DNA from: Fusobacterium ulcerans ATCC 49185
GTDB lineage: Bacteria > Fusobacteriota > Fusobacteriia > Fusobacteriales > Fusobacteriaceae
Assembly: GCF_900683735.1 (NCBI RefSeq)
Contig: NZ_LR215979.1
Coordinates: 1,426,001 to 1,490,000 of the forward strand
DNA: 64,000 nucleotides
Direction: 5' to 3'
The notes under the pieces were generated by a model, which was not told the DNA's origin, searched no databases, and saw only the letters and a list, made by a program, of their open reading frames with translations. The translations under genes were made by a program, and so were the position numbers. Shown in pieces: positions 25,935 to 37,235 of this stretch (its first letter is position 1; each line of letters begins with the position of its first letter).

Positions 25935-28900
25935 CTAGAATTTGTAATTGAATCTTACTCCATATTTTACTGATGAATCTTCTCTGTTTCCTTCATCTGC
26001 TGCCTCTACTTCAAATGTTACTCCCATATAGTTGGCTTTCTCCACTGTTAGTCCTACTTTTCCTATTAGTTTTCCTTCTCTTCCATCTGGAGTAATTAAG
26101 CTGTAGTATCCTTCTCCTCCATTTTTTAGTCTCGCTTTATTTCCATCATAGTTATCTCCAAGTTCATATGCATACTTTACATCTGCTGTTACTTTTACTG
26201 ATACATCATTTCCTGCATAGATTCTTTGGGATGCTTTCACTCCTGCTCCCAGTTGTGCGCTTAAGTAGTCATTATCTTTAATCTGTACTTCAAGTCCGCC
26301 ATTGCTTCCTGCACTTTCTGTAAAGCCATCTACTTTTCCATACTCTAAATCTAAATCTGCATATATATCCAATTCCCTTGATAAATCTGTATAGATAACT
26401 TTTGTTATTCTGTTATCAAGTGCTACAGAGTAAGTATTGTACTCTCCCTTATTCTCAAATGTTTCATGAAGGTTAAGTTTTCTCTCAGCTATATGTCTGT
26501 TGTATCCTAGTTCTATTCTTGATAACCATGATACTTTATGCTCTTCGCTTAGATTTTTAACTCTATGTACTCCTGCTCTCAATGAATATACATCCTCTTT
26601 TGAATCATTTTCAAATTCAAATTTCGATCCTGTAAATCCTAGTGTATATCCATATTTGCTTCCATACTCTGTTCCTTCTTTTTCTTTCATGTAAAGAAGA
26701 CCCATTATCTTGTAATCATAATCTTCTATTCCTAAAGTTGGATCTTTGTAATCACCATCAGTATAGATTACACTATACTTACTGCTGTCTTTAGTTAGAT
26801 TGTATGATGATTCAAGTTCATAGAAAGAGTTATCAAATGCTCTGTTGATATCCTGCATTCTTCCCTGAATAGTTGAATAGATATCTCCTCTTGTTTCTGC
26901 AAGTTTTCTAGAAGCTTCTCCTTCAAATTGATCTGCAGAAAGTCCTTCCAAGTATGCATTCAATCCTTTTAATATCTCTGCATCTTTTCCTATTCCTCCA
27001 CTGTTAGCAAGAATATTATCAAGTCCTTTATCCAATGCATCAAACTGTGTTCCTATTGTCAAATCTGCATATGGTCTTTTTGCAATAGTAAGATCTCCAT
27101 CTCCTGTCACTTTTGCAATAAATAGAGGTGATGTTATAGGAGTAAACTTTGTTCCATCTACTGTTTCTGATGCTACATTTACAAAATCTTGTATTACATA
27201 TGTGATTCCATTTCCTGTCAGCGCAAAGTTTGGAAGAATATTTACCTCTCCACTTACACTTTGAGCATTAAATAAAGGTATTCCAGTTGTTACATCTACA
27301 TATGCACCATTTATTTTTAAATCTCCATCTACTGAAAGTGATCCTCCTGCAAGTGACACATATTTATCATTAATAGTTACAGTTCCATCTGATTCTATCT
27401 TGACACTTCCTACTTCTGCACTTCCCACACCTGTATTTTCAACTTTTGTCCCTGAATATCCAGGTATAACTACAATATTTCCTGTATTTTCAAGAACTCC
27501 TTGTCCTTCTATTCCTATTCCATTTTTTACAGTTATAAGTCCATTATTTTGGAATTTTGCACCTATTCCTACTACCATTCCAGAACCTTTATCTACATTA
27601 ATAACTCCATTAGTGTCATTAATTATTGAAGATCCTGAATATGCTGCCATTCCTACTGTTGTTGCTCCATAAGTACTATCTACACTTCCTAAATTGATAA
27701 TTCCAGTATTTACAGCTACAGCTCCTTTTTGTACAAGAATTCCTACTCCGCCTTTATCAACAGTGATAGTTCCTCCATTTGTAATCTTTGTTCCAATTCC
27801 GCTTCCATAAATACCTACTGAAAAATCATGCTCTACATTTATCGTTCCTGTATTATTTACTGTAGTTCCATTTGCTACATATATCCCCACTGAATTTAGA
27901 TGGTTTTTAGCATTATTTGGCTCTCCATTTACATCTGTTTCTCCTACAGTTATTATTCCACTATTAGTCACTATATTTTTTCCATTTGAGTAAATTCCTA
28001 CTGCTGACATTCCTAGATTCATACTAGCAATATTATTAATTGTAGCTATATTATTTGTTACTTCTTCTGAAATTATATTTCCCTCTGCATCTTTAGTAAC
28101 TTTAGTCTGCTGTACATAAATTCCATATCCATTATTTCCTACAGTCCAGTTTCCTGCAGATGTTGAAATTATTCCACTTCCAAAAGTCTTATAGATTCCT
28201 ACTGAACCTGTATCTCCTTCCCCAGTTCCTTTCCCTGTTATAGTCATAGCTCCATCATATGTTACATTTCCATTTCCTTCACTTACAATACCTATACTTG
28301 TATTTGTGCCAACACTCATGTTTCCTGTTACATCTGTATTCATTCCTTTGGCATATACTCCTATAGAATTGTTATCTCCAAGAGTTATTCCTGTTGTTGT
28401 CATTGATAAAATAATATTCCCAGTTCCAGAACCATAGATACCTACTCCATTATCTCCTACAGTCATAGTTGTTCCACTTTGACTAATATTTCCAGTCATA
28501 TTTGTTCCATAGATTCCTATACTGTTATTTCCTACTGCAAGATCCCCAGTAGTTCCTGTATATGAACCTCCTTTTAAAGAAACTCCTATTGATGAATCTG
28601 TAAGTGAACTAGCTGTACCAACTGATATATCTCCAGCTACATTAATTGTACTATTTTCTCCATATATACCAATATTGCTGTCTCCATTTCCTACTGCAAT
28701 TCCTCCTGATGCTATAGTGAAAACAGAGTTTCCTTTTGCCATTACTCCTACCTGATTACTTCCAGAAGTTCCGATATTAATTCCAGCAGCTGTAGTTCCT
28801 GTTGTTCTATCTAATACTGTTCCTATTGAATAACTTCCTGCTTGTGTTACTGTTGGCAGTGATGCTATTGTTCCTGCATTCTCATAATAGACTCCCACAG

Positions 28901-31900
28901 AATATTTTGCTGGATCAGTACCTGTTTCTGCAATTCCACTTTGAACTACAATATTTGTTCCTGTAAATGATGAACCTGTTCCTTTTACATATGCTCCTAT
29001 TCCACCATTCTTAGCTGTTATTGTTGAACCTGTACCACTTACATTTCCTCTTGCTGCTACTATTCCTATTTGATTATCAGCTGTGATATTTCCTGTGAAA
29101 CTTATTGAGGTACCTACAGTAGAATACAAATATATCCCATCTGTTCCTACTGTAATATTAGAAGCATTTATGCCTGCTACTGTTGTTCCTGCCCCTTCAG
29201 CATATACTCCTATTCCACCTTTTCCAGCTTTAATTTCTGTTGTTCCTGCCAAAATTACATCAGAACCACCACTTGCTACTATTCCTATTGCACTCTTACC
29301 TGTACCTGAATCTCCTACTGTAATAGTTCCAGCTATTGTAATTGGAGAAGAAGTTGTTCCTGTTGCCATTACTCCTATACTTTCATCTCCTAGAGTAATA
29401 GTTCCTGCATTAATATCTAATGGTAAAGGTGATGAAGTAGTTCCATCAAGAACTAATCCTGTATTTCCTTTTCCTCCTGTTGAAGTTATGTTATTTGCAG
29501 TAAGTCCACCTGTTGCTCCTTTGATATATACTCCTATTCCATTATCTCCTGTCATAGTCATATTATCATTCTTCACTGCTTTTCCACTAGCTGTAGCATA
29601 TATTCCTATTCCATCTGTTCCTACTTCAACAGTTCCTGTACTATTTATCTCTGCTATATTTGTATATATTCCTATAGAAGAGTCCCCTCCACTTGATTTT
29701 CCACTAGCTGTAATAGTTCCAGCATTATTTATTGTTATACCTCCTGATGGAGTACTATTTCCTTCTACAGCTGCAAGTCCTATTCCTCCTGATTTAGCTG
29801 TAATATTTCCTATGTTAGTTATATTTTTATCTGCTATAATTCCAACGTCATATTTACCAAGAAGTCCTGTTCCTCCTTCACCTATATTTAAATTACCAGA
29901 TGAAGCTAAATCTCCATTTACAGTTGCTGCCAATGATCCTGAACCTGTTGTAGATATATTATTTCCAAAATTAAGAGTTCCTCCATTGTTGTAAACTCCT
30001 ATTCCTCCATCAATTCCAAAATTAAATGTCAGAGTTTCTGTTGTTCCAAGGTTAGCTGTTCCTCCATCTACATATATTCCTGTACCACCATTTATATTAA
30101 GTACACTTTTTCCTGTTGTAAGAGCAGTTCCATTGGCTACATAGATACCTATTCCTCCAACTGTATTTACAGTTCCATTATGAGTAAGATCTATTCCTGA
30201 TCCAGTTCCATCTAAGTAGATCCCTACTCCATCTTGAGCGCTTACAATTACATTACTCATTGTATATGATCCTACTGCACTATTTAAAAGGATTCCTATT
30301 GATGTTCCTCCTGGTGCCTTTTTTTCTGTTGTTATATTAGCTCCATTAAATGATACACTATTGTCAAGAACATAAACTCCAACAGAATTCTCTCCTGTTG
30401 TTACATTTCCAGAAATTACTGAATTGCTACTAGCTGCAACTCCTACTGCTCCTGTTCCTGTAACATTTACATTAAAGTCAATATTTGCATTTTCTCCAAA
30501 TACTCCTACTCCTCCTGAAGCTATATCTAAAGTTCCTGTATTAGTCACAGTTCCAGCTGTTGTATCTTTCAGATAGATTCCAATTGCATCTGATTTGATA
30601 GTTCCTCCAGTTCCATCAAAACTATTTCCTGTACCTTCTATATATACTCCTGTTCCTGTTGTTGTCCCTGTTGTTGTTGTTCCTTTTTCTACTTTTATCT
30701 CTCCACTATTCTTTCCTGAACTTCCATCTGTTATATACATTCCTAGATTATTTCCAACAGTAATTATACCTTGATTTTCTACTGAAGCATCTGTCCCTTT
30801 CGATGCCATTCCTACCATTGAACCTGTTGCTGCAGTTAATTTAATCTCCCCACTTACTGAGTTAATTCCTGTTCCACTAGCTGCAGCATAGATTCCAATT
30901 CCATTTGCTGTATCTTTTAATTCAATAGTTCCATTTGAAGTTAGAGTTGAATCTCCTCCTACATATGAGGCTATACTATTTGAGGCAGGTACTATTGATG
31001 TAATGTTAGAATCATTTACTAAAGTTATTCCATCTGCTGCATATATTCCTACACCATTTTTTCCTGTAAGCTCAATCTCAGATTCATTTGTTACAGGTCC
31101 AGAGGCAGTTCCTTTACTATAATACACTCCTATATTATTATCATCTGAAAAATTATCTACAGTAATTAATCCTCCAGTTGCATATGCACCATCTGTAAGG
31201 TACATTCCTGTTCCTTTGTTAGATATACTAGCAGTTCCTATATTTAGGGTAAGTCCTGTATTATCTATAACTACAGCTCCTCCACTTCCATATACTCCTA
31301 TTGCATCAGTTTTAGCTGTAACAGTTCCTTTTATTTTTGATTCTCCATCTATGAATACTCCTGTTGTTTTATCTCCCTCTGCTGTTACTTTTACATCTAA
31401 ACTATTATTTCCTTTAGAATAAATTCCTATTGCTCCATTTTCAACCTTAAGTTCTCCTGTTCCTTTAAATGTACTTCCTGCTCCAGCATTTTCTAGATAT
31501 ATTCCTACTGTTTTATTTCCTTCTGTTCCTACTGCAGTTGGAATACTTCCACCATCTATTGTTACTGTTTCTCCTCCAGCTATCTCTACAGTAGAATTTT
31601 TTCCATATACATAGATATTTTTATTTGCATTGTCATTTTGAAAAGTAAAAGTATTTGTAAAGTTTACATTTGCACCTTCTGCATAAACTCCTATACTTGA
31701 GTTATGATTAGAGAAATTTATATTAGCCCCAGTTATTTCTGCTGTTGCATCATTTCTAACATAGATTCCTTTAGCTCCATCTACATTCAGATTAATTATC
31801 CCTGTATTTGTTACTTTACCATTAGCTCCCTCTGCATACATCCCTATTTGAGAAGAATTACCAATATTAATTATTCCATTACCTGTTTCATTAGCAATAG

Positions 31901-34900
31901 ATGTATCTTTACCATACATTCCTATTGCATTTTTACTTGTTCCAAGATTGATTGTTCCCTTATTTGTTCCTGCAGCTGCTCCTGTATCTCTCTTTGCAAC
32001 AAAAATACCTATTCCTTCTGCTCCAACAGTTAACTTTCCAGATGATTTAACTGTCATATCTTGTACATATATAGCTGTTCCTTTTACAAAATTTGAGGCA
32101 TCTATAGTTAAGGTTATTTCTTTGTTGTCACTTCCAGTTGATGAGCCTTTATAGAAAATACCTGTTTTTCCATTAATATCCACTGTATTTTCTTTGCTTT
32201 CTAAAGTAACAGTAGTAGCTGTAATTTTTGAGGTTCCATCAACCATTACTCCTATTCCATCTGAACCAAGTTTTAATGTTCCAAGTTCTGCAACCTCACT
32301 TCCTTCTGTCGCGTAGATTGCTACTCCACCACTTCCTACTGTGATACTTGAGTCATTATAAATTTGAGCTTTTTTCCCATAAATACCTACAGAAGTAGCA
32401 GAATCATTTGAATCCCCTACTATTATTCCTGACTGATTTAATACTTGTGCACCAATTGTTCCTACAGAAGTGTTATTATTATCTGCATAAATTCCTATGC
32501 TTCCTTCTCCATCTAGGAATATAGTTCCCCCATTATAAATAGTTGTTGTCCCTTGACCTAATGCAGCTGAACCATATTCATCTATTACTGCATTCCCATT
32601 CTCATCTTCTCTATATGCCATTCCTAAAATACCTATAGATTGATTTCCTCCTACTGCTATAATTCCTGTGGCATTATATACTGTACTTCCATTTACTGCA
32701 TATACTCCTACTGCATTATCATTTGCAGTATTTCCATTATCTTTTTCTCTTTCAACTTTTATCCGACTATCTCCATTTAATGTTACAAATCCATAGTTTA
32801 TATAAGCTCCTATTGCTCCTGCTTCTGCTCCATTTCTATCAGCAGTAATAATAGTTGAACCCTCCAAATCTATTCTCGTTTCGTTAGCACTGGTAGCTAA
32901 TTTGCTTGAATTCATTTCCAGTCCAACTACTTGATTATTATATTTTTTTGCCTGTTCATCAGTAAGAACTGCAGAAATTTTACTATTTTTTGCAGTTGCC
33001 TTAAGTCTTTGTCCTAAGAATCTATTATAGTAAAAGTTTCCAGCTATTTTAGCTAGATCTGTTTCTTCTCCTGTTCCCGTTTTATCCAAGTCTCCAATAG
33101 CAATCTCTCCACCATCAACTGCTGCTATTTTATAGTTAGTAGCTGTACTATGACTTAAAAGATCATTAAGGTTCACATTCCCTAAAGCTTCTCCAAGAGA
33201 ATTCTTTATACTGTCTTCCAATCCATCTGTACTTAATTTCTTTGCATTCTTTAAATTAAATACAATAACTTTATCATCATTTGCATTAATTCTTGAATCC
33301 TCATCTAATATGATTGGAGCCACTACTCCTTCTGCAAGATCAAAGTCAAATGCTGTAGAACTTCCATTAAGTGTTATAGTGGCACCACTTAAGTCTATTT
33401 TTCCTGTTCCATCTGAATAAACAGCATATCCTGAGCCATTAAATTTTAAATTTCCTCTTGATAAATTTATATTTGTACCTTCTCCGAATGCTGCTACTCC
33501 TGCTGCTCCTTCTGTTACTATAATATCAGCATCACTAAGATTTAGATTTGCTCCACCCTCTGCATATACAGCTAATCCTTTTGCTGTTGATGATGTATCA
33601 TCTATTATTATACTTAACTGATTTCCAGAATTTGATGTTATTTGTCCTCCATTACTGTATATTCCTGTAGTTCCACCTGTCCCTTTTAAAGCAACAGTTC
33701 CATTAATATTTGTTATACCTGTATTATATATTCCAGAAGATGAACCGCCTTCTACTGTTACACTTCCTCCAGATATAGTAAATGTCCCTTTATTATATAT
33801 TCCTGATTTATTATTTCCTGCTCCAAGAACTTCTATAGTTCCGCTATTCTTCCCATTAGCTGAATCTAGAACTGCTATTCCTACATTATTACTTCCATCT
33901 CCTGTTATTTTTACAGTTCCTGTATTTTCTACAGAAGCATCTCCAGTTCCACTTGCAAGAAGTCCAGTAAAGCTTTTTAAAGTACTGCTCAATACTGCAT
34001 TATTTATTATCTTCCCAGTTTTAGTCGCCTGAGCAAATACATTTCCTGTCTCCCCAGATTCAGAAGATATATCTTTATCTATTTGAATTCCATACTTATC
34101 ACTTCTGATAAGAACACTGTTTGTAGCTCCAGCACCAAAACTAAATGTTCCCATAGTTGTGCCGTTTAACAACATATCATTTGGATTATTTGTTGAATAC
34201 TCAGCATTTCTTAAGAAACCTACAACATTTTCTCCAGTAACTTCTATATTTAATTTTGAAATATTATCTATTGGATTGATATTTTTTCCACTTGATAAAT
34301 ATTTTGAAATAGATACTCCTACATTCTTTTTTCCACCAACAGTAATTTTTGTTGGAGAACCATTTAAATCAGTACCAGAAGTTATTGTAACTCCCTTATC
34401 AAAATATGTTGCTCCAAAACCTGAGCTGCCAAAAACATCTTTCATTCTTAAACCATAGTTATTTTCCCCATTAATTTCAATATTTCCAACAAATACATCA
34501 ACCAATAAATTATGTTGATTGAATTGTCCAAAATCAATACCTATACTGTTATGGCTGTTGATAACTATTTTTCCTTTATTAACTGTTTTATTTATTCCAC
34601 CATTTGCATTTGGAGAATTTTCAGTATCAATCATTATTCCAATTATATTATTTCCATCTGCAAGGGTTATAGTTCCCTGATTTTCAAATATTGAATATGC
34701 TCCTAAATTACAATTCATATTCCATAATTGATGTTCTACTCCAACTAAAATATTTACATTATTTGGAACTGTAATTCCATGTAATTCCAAAGTACCAGTG
34801 AATTTAGCTGTTCTAGGTCCTGATTTATCCACTCCATCATACGATCCTCCAATTCCTCCAACTCCAGCAGGATTATGACTTAAAAATATCTTGACATTAT

Positions 34901-36116
34901 TTCCTCCACCTGTATCTGTCATTACATAATTCCCGCCAATATCAGCATCATGATCTCTAAGCTCATTGATAAAGGCATTTAAAGGAACGGTAGTAGAACC
35001 ATTTCCTAGTGAATACGTTCCTGCTGTTGCAGGATAGTTACTTCCATTACTGCTTGTTGTCACTGTTATTGTTCCACCTGTCCAAGTTGTTCCACTATTT
35101 CCTGTTGTTATTACAACAGGAACATCTGTCTTATAAGTATCATAGTTCTGTATAATGATATTATTCTTAGGCATACCTATAGCTGATCCTTGAGAAAATC
35201 CCCCTCCTATAAACGATATTACTGGAGGGTCAAAATTCTCTGGAACCTTTACTTCTGGCGCTCCTGGTTTGACTGGTGGTGTTATTGTTGTTGGAATAAA
35301 TCCTTCTGGTGGTTTTGGTGCCTCTACTGATATATCTTTTTTTTCTGGAATTTCTAGAGTTATTACCTCAAGTTTTGATACTGTTATCTTATCAACTGGT
35401 GATGGGGGTGTTACTGTTACTGTCACTCCTGACGGCAGTGTTATTGGACTCAATCCTGAAAAAGATATTGGATCTATTTTTGGTGTTGATACAGTTATTA
35501 CTCCTGGTAATCCACTTAAAGTTACTACTGGTGCTGATACATTTACTGATACATTTGGATTAATTTCTGGTAATACTGGTTCTACTGGTTTAATATTTGC
35601 TCCTACTTCTATTGTTTCTCTAAATATTTGTGTATCTACAGCCACTCCATTTCCTGCTATCAATTTATCTTTTCCTATGTTTCCTGTAGATTTTAATATA
35701 CTTCTTCCACTTTTTATTCCATAATGCTTGTTTATTGCATCTATTGTTTCTGAAAACTCTTTATCTGTTACATCTTTCATTTTTCCACTATCTAAATGCT
35801 GATAGCTGAAAAAAACTTGTGTACTATTGAATAAAGGCTTAGAGTAAAAATCTCCCTTTCTTACAAGTTCTACAAAGTTTGAATTATATTCTTTTATTAA
35901 TCTCTCATTTTCTGCTATTTTTCTCTTTATTTCTTCGCGCTCTGTTTGTATTTTACTTAAAAGATCTCCTTTACTTTCCTGTATCTCCTCTGCTGTTATT
36001 TCTGCTCCTAATGATATTCCACCTGTTATCATGAAAGCTATCAAAAGAGCAAGAGAATAACTCACTTTTCTTTTTAGAAATCTTTTTAGAGATTTTTCAA
36101 TGTCGCCTTTTCTCAT
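25935..36116 (-). CDS. Giant type V autotransporter adhesin 2 (3393 residues)
   Basis: It has the same plan as 6482-16423: extended signal region (MRKGDIEKSLKRFLKRKVSYSLALLIAF...), a charged coiled coil to about residue 80, a Pro-rich linker at about 180-310, a passenger of roughly 2750 residues rich in GTI.VG..GIGIYA and TGTGVYI-type beta-helix repeats, and a C-terminal barrel from about 3100 ending YGVRFNYKF. The two paralogues are nearly identical in the barrel, the signal region and long passenger stretches (VSFNGANITT; GIGIYVANGT). They differ in the first 350 passenger residues, so they may bind different ligands. The operon around it resembles the RadD operon of F. nucleatum. Start ATG 36116 follows a GGGGGAAAGAT ribosome site. 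Confidence 0.92.
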   Translation of the reverse strand: MRKGDIEKSLKRFLKRKVSYSLALLIAFMITGGISLGAEITAEEIQESKGDLLSKIQTEREEIKRKIAENERLIKEYNSNFVELVRKGDFYSKPLFNSTQVFFSYQHLDSGKMKDVTDKEFSETIDAINKHYGIKSGRSILKSTGNIGKDKLIAGNGVAVDTQIFRETIEVGANIKPVEPVLPEINPNVSVNVSAPVVTLSGLPGVITVSTPKIDPISFSGLSPITLPSGVTVTVTPPSPVDKITVSKLEVITLEIPEKKDISVEAPKPPEGFIPTTITPPVKPGAPEVKVPENFDPPVISFIGGGFSQGSAIGMPKNNIIIQNYDTYKTDVPVVITTGNSGTTWTGGTITVTTSSNGSNYPATAGTYSLGNGSTTVPLNAFINELRDHDADIGGNYVMTDTGGGNNVKIFLSHNPAGVGGIGGSYDGVDKSGPRTAKFTGTLELHGITVPNNVNILVGVEHQLWNMNCNLGAYSIFENQGTITLADGNNIIGIMIDTENSPNANGGINKTVNKGKIVINSHNSIGIDFGQFNQHNLLVDVFVGNIEINGENNYGLRMKDVFGSSGFGATYFDKGVTITSGTDLNGSPTKITVGGKKNVGVSISKYLSSGKNINPIDNISKLNIEVTGENVVGFLRNAEYSTNNPNDMLLNGTTMGTFSFGAGATNSVLIRSDKYGIQIDKDISSESGETGNVFAQATKTGKIINNAVLSSTLKSFTGLLASGTGDASVENTGTVKITGDGSNNVGIAVLDSANGKNSGTIEVLGAGNNKSGIYNKGTFTISGGSVTVEGGSSSGIYNTGITNINGTVALKGTGGTTGIYSNGGQITSNSGNQLSIIIDDTSSTAKGLAVYAEGGANLNLSDADIIVTEGAAGVAAFGEGTNINLSRGNLKFNGSGYAVYSDGTGKIDLSGATITLNGSSTAFDFDLAEGVVAPIILDEDSRINANDDKVIVFNLKNAKKLSTDGLEDSIKNSLGEALGNVNLNDLLSHSTATNYKIAAVDGGEIAIGDLDKTGTGEETDLAKIAGNFYYNRFLGQRLKATAKNSKISAVLTDEQAKKYNNQVVGLEMNSSKLATSANETRIDLEGSTIITADRNGAEAGAIGAYINYGFVTLNGDSRIKVEREKDNGNTANDNAVGVYAVNGSTVYNATGIIAVGGNQSIGILGMAYREDENGNAVIDEYGSAALGQGTTTIYNGGTIFLDGEGSIGIYADNNNTSVGTIGAQVLNQSGIIVGDSNDSATSVGIYGKKAQIYNDSSITVGSGGVAIYATEGSEVAELGTLKLGSDGIGVMVDGTSKITATTVTLESKENTVDINGKTGIFYKGSSTGSDNKEITLTIDASNFVKGTAIYVQDMTVKSSGKLTVGAEGIGIFVAKRDTGAAAGTNKGTINLGTSKNAIGMYGKDTSIANETGNGIINIGNSSQIGMYAEGANGKVTNTGIINLNVDGAKGIYVRNDATAEITGANINFSNHNSSIGVYAEGANVNFTNTFTFQNDNANKNIYVYGKNSTVEIAGGETVTIDGGSIPTAVGTEGNKTVGIYLENAGAGSTFKGTGELKVENGAIGIYSKGNNSLDVKVTAEGDKTTGVFIDGESKIKGTVTAKTDAIGVYGSGGAVVIDNTGLTLNIGTASISNKGTGMYLTDGAYATGGLITVDNFSDDNNIGVYYSKGTASGPVTNESEIELTGKNGVGIYAADGITLVNDSNITSIVPASNSIASYVGGDSTLTSNGTIELKDTANGIGIYAAASGTGINSVSGEIKLTAATGSMVGMASKGTDASVENQGIITVGNNLGMYITDGSSGKNSGEIKVEKGTTTTGTTTGTGVYIEGTGNSFDGTGGTIKSDAIGIYLKDTTAGTVTNTGTLDIASGGVGVFGENANIDFNVNVTGTGAVGVAASSNSVISGNVTTGENSVGVYVLDNSVSFNGANITTEKKAPGGTSIGILLNSAVGSYTMSNVIVSAQDGVGIYLDGTGSGIDLTHNGTVNTVGGIGIYVANGTALTTGKSVLNINGGTGIYVDGGTANLGTTETLTFNFGIDGGIGVYNNGGTLNFGNNISTTGSGSLAATVNGDLASSGNLNIGEGGTGLLGKYDVGIIADKNITNIGNITAKSGGIGLAAVEGNSTPSGGITINNAGTITASGKSSGGDSSIGIYTNIAEINSTGTVEVGTDGIGIYATASGKAVKNDNMTMTGDNGIGVYIKGATGGLTANNITSTGGKGNTGLVLDGTTSSPLPLDINAGTITLGDESIGVMATGTTSSPITIAGTITVGDSGTGKSAIGIVASGGSDVILAGTTEIKAGKGGIGVYAEGAGTTVAGINASNITVGTDGIYLYSTVGTSISFTGNITADNQIGIVAARGNVSGTGSTITAKNGGIGAYVKGTGSSFTGTNIVVQSGIAETGTDPAKYSVGVYYENAGTIASLPTVTQAGSYSIGTVLDRTTGTTAAGINIGTSGSNQVGVMAKGNSVFTIASGGIAVGNGDSNIGIYGENSTINVAGDISVGTASSLTDSSIGVSLKGGSYTGTTGDLAVGNNSIGIYGTNMTGNISQSGTTMTVGDNGVGIYGSGTGNIILSMTTTGITLGDNNSIGVYAKGMNTDVTGNMSVGTNTSIGIVSEGNGNVTYDGAMTITGKGTGEGDTGSVGIYKTFGSGIISTSAGNWTVGNNGYGIYVQQTKVTKDAEGNIISEEVTNNIATINNIASMNLGMSAVGIYSNGKNIVTNSGIITVGETDVNGEPNNAKNHLNSVGIYVANGTTVNNTGTINVEHDFSVGIYGSGIGTKITNGGTITVDKGGVGILVQKGAVAVNTGIINLGSVDSTYGATTVGMAAYSGSSIINDTNGVINVDKGSGMVVGIGAKFQNNGLITVKNGIGIEGQGVLENTGNIVVIPGYSGTKVENTGVGSAEVGSVKIESDGTVTINDKYVSLAGGSLSVDGDLKINGAYVDVTTGIPLFNAQSVSGEVNILPNFALTGNGITYVIQDFVNVASETVDGTKFTPITSPLFIAKVTGDGDLTIAKRPYADLTIGTQFDALDKGLDNILANSGGIGKDAEILKGLNAYLEGLSADQFEGEASRKLAETRGDIYSTIQGRMQDINRAFDNSFYELESSYNLTKDSSKYSVIYTDGDYKDPTLGIEDYDYKIMGLLYMKEKEGTEYGSKYGYTLGFTGSKFEFENDSKEDVYSLRAGVHRVKNLSEEHKVSWLSRIELGYNRHIAERKLNLHETFENKGEYNTYSVALDNRITKVIYTDLSRELDIYADLDLEYGKVDGFTESAGSNGGLEVQIKDNDYLSAQLGAGVKASQRIYAGNDVSVKVTADVKYAYELGDNYDGNKARLKNGGEGYYSLITPDGREGKLIGKVGLTVEKANYMGVTFEVEAADEGNREDSSVKYGVRFNYKF

Positions 36117-36129
36117 ATATCTTTCCCCC

Positions 36130-36711
36130 TTAGTTTCCTATTCTTATTTTTTGTTCCATCTTATCTAGTCTGCTCAAGTATTCATTAAGCTTCTCATTTT
36201 CATGTAATAGAAGTTCAATCTCACTGTTATCAGACTCAAATTCATCATATACTTCATCATATTTCTGACTTAAGAATACTCTTTTTTCATTTGGATTTAT
36301 TCCTATTGCCTCTTCTAATTTCATGATTTCTTTTTCCTCTTCCCTTAAGAATACCATTCTGTCTTTTCCTATTTTTAGCGCTTCTTTTGCTGCTGCCATT
36401 CTTGCTTCAGGTGTATTCTCACTTCTAAATACTTTTTCCTCAAGTGATTCATTCTGATTTCTTCTTATATCTTCAATTATTTTTTTCCCTTTTCTCTCTT
36501 CTTCCTTTGCAGCAGAAATTCTTGCTTTCTCAGCTTCTTCCTCTGCCTTCTTTGCATCTTCAATAGCTTTCTGTTTTGCCCTTTCCTCTGCCTTTATCTC
36601 TCTTCTTATCTCTTCCAAAACTTTCATTCCTTCTTTTTCGCTTATTTCTTGCGCATAAAGACTTGTTCCTAATATAGACAAAAGAAAAATGCCTGCAATT
36701 ATTTTTTTCAT
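36130..36711 (-). CDS. Exported coiled-coil protein preceding autotransporter 2
   Basis: A 193-residue paralogue of 16442-17035. The signal peptide (MKKIIAGIFLLSILGTSLYA) is followed by QEISEKEGMKVLEEIRREIK, a Lys/Glu/Ala-rich coiled coil, the shared block EEKVFRSENTPEARMAA and a Leu/Glu-rich end (LNEYLSRLDKMEQK). Start ATG 36711 is behind GGGAGGA. It stands 13 nt upstream of its autotransporter, exactly like module 1. It may be a periplasmic helper or a surface partner. No named domain is recognised. Confidence 0.75.
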   Translation of the reverse strand: MKKIIAGIFLLSILGTSLYAQEISEKEGMKVLEEIRREIKAEERAKQKAIEDAKKAEEEAEKARISAAKEEERKGKKIIEDIRRNQNESLEEKVFRSENTPEARMAAAKEALKIGKDRMVFLREEEKEIMKLEEAIGINPNEKRVFLSQKYDEVYDEFESDNSEIELLLHENEKLNEYLSRLDKMEQKIRIGN

Positions 36712-36770
36712 AAATCCTCCCTCTGTTTCTTTATTATTGATTAGTTTTTTATAAAGCTTTTATAAAAAAT

Positions 36771-36803
36771 AAAGGCATTGTGAAATAAGAGCACAATACC
36801 TTT
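36771..36803 (-). terminator. Internal terminator within module 2
   Basis: On the minus strand AAAGGTATTGTG pairs with CACAATGCCTTT (one G-U), followed by ATTTTTTAT. It separates the FadA-like gene 36818-37204 from the coiled-coil/autotransporter pair and could tune the ratio of small proteins to the giant adhesin. Confidence 0.6.
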
Positions 36804-36817
36804 TCAATACTTAATGT

Positions 36818-37204
36818 TTATCTTAAACTTTTTAATTGGTTAAATTCGAATACTTTTCTCTCTTCTATTTTTACCTGTTTATCTATATCGCTTACAAATA
36901 CTTGGTATTGCTTTAATATTTTTTTTACTTCTTCATTGTAAATACTTTTTCCTTCCATATTCATAAGCATTTGAGTTCTTTCATTACTCTTCCCTTTTAA
37001 TGTCGTTAATAAATTCAAATTCTCCTGTGCTGTTTTTGCTATCATTTCTTCCTGCTTGAATCTCTCATTTTCCTTCTGCTCCAGCATCTTCAGTTCTGCC
37101 TCAAGTTGTGAGAATTTACTGTCTAATGTCATATCTGCTGCTGCTAGATTTGCTGATATTAATATTGCGCCTAATCCCAATAATATACTTTTTTTAATTT
37201 GCAT
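36818..37204 (-). CDS. FadA-family-like exported coiled-coil protein
   Basis: A 128-residue protein with a signal peptide (MQIKKSILLGLGAILISANLAA). The mature part of about 105 residues is helical (DSKFSQLEAELKMLEQKENERFKQEEMIAKTAQENL, read as LEAEL..LEQKE..RF..E...A..A...L). This is the FadA helix pattern, but the second helix is less FadA-like than in 37236-37628. The start is preceded by AGGAGAAAG. It probably forms helical-hairpin oligomers at the surface with the neighbouring FadA-family protein. Receptor unknown. Confidence 0.7.
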   Translation of the reverse strand: MQIKKSILLGLGAILISANLAAADMTLDSKFSQLEAELKMLEQKENERFKQEEMIAKTAQENLNLLTTLKGKSNERTQMLMNMEGKSIYNEEVKKILKQYQVFVSDIDKQVKIEERKVFEFNQLKSLR

Positions 37205-37235
37205 AATTCTTTCTCCTTTGATTTAAAATATTTTT

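Noticed and set aside
29083-29994. Long open plus-strand frame rich in Pro/Val/Ile opposite autotransporter 2
   Set aside because: It is the antisense image of the Gly/Asn/Thr repeats of the autotransporter; no ribosome site or recognisable domain. The same applies to 10713-11246, 9780-10127 and others opposite both adhesin genes.
6482-36116. Repeats inside the autotransporter genes as CRISPR or mobile repeats
   Set aside because: They are in-frame protein repeats of variable length within beta-helix passengers.
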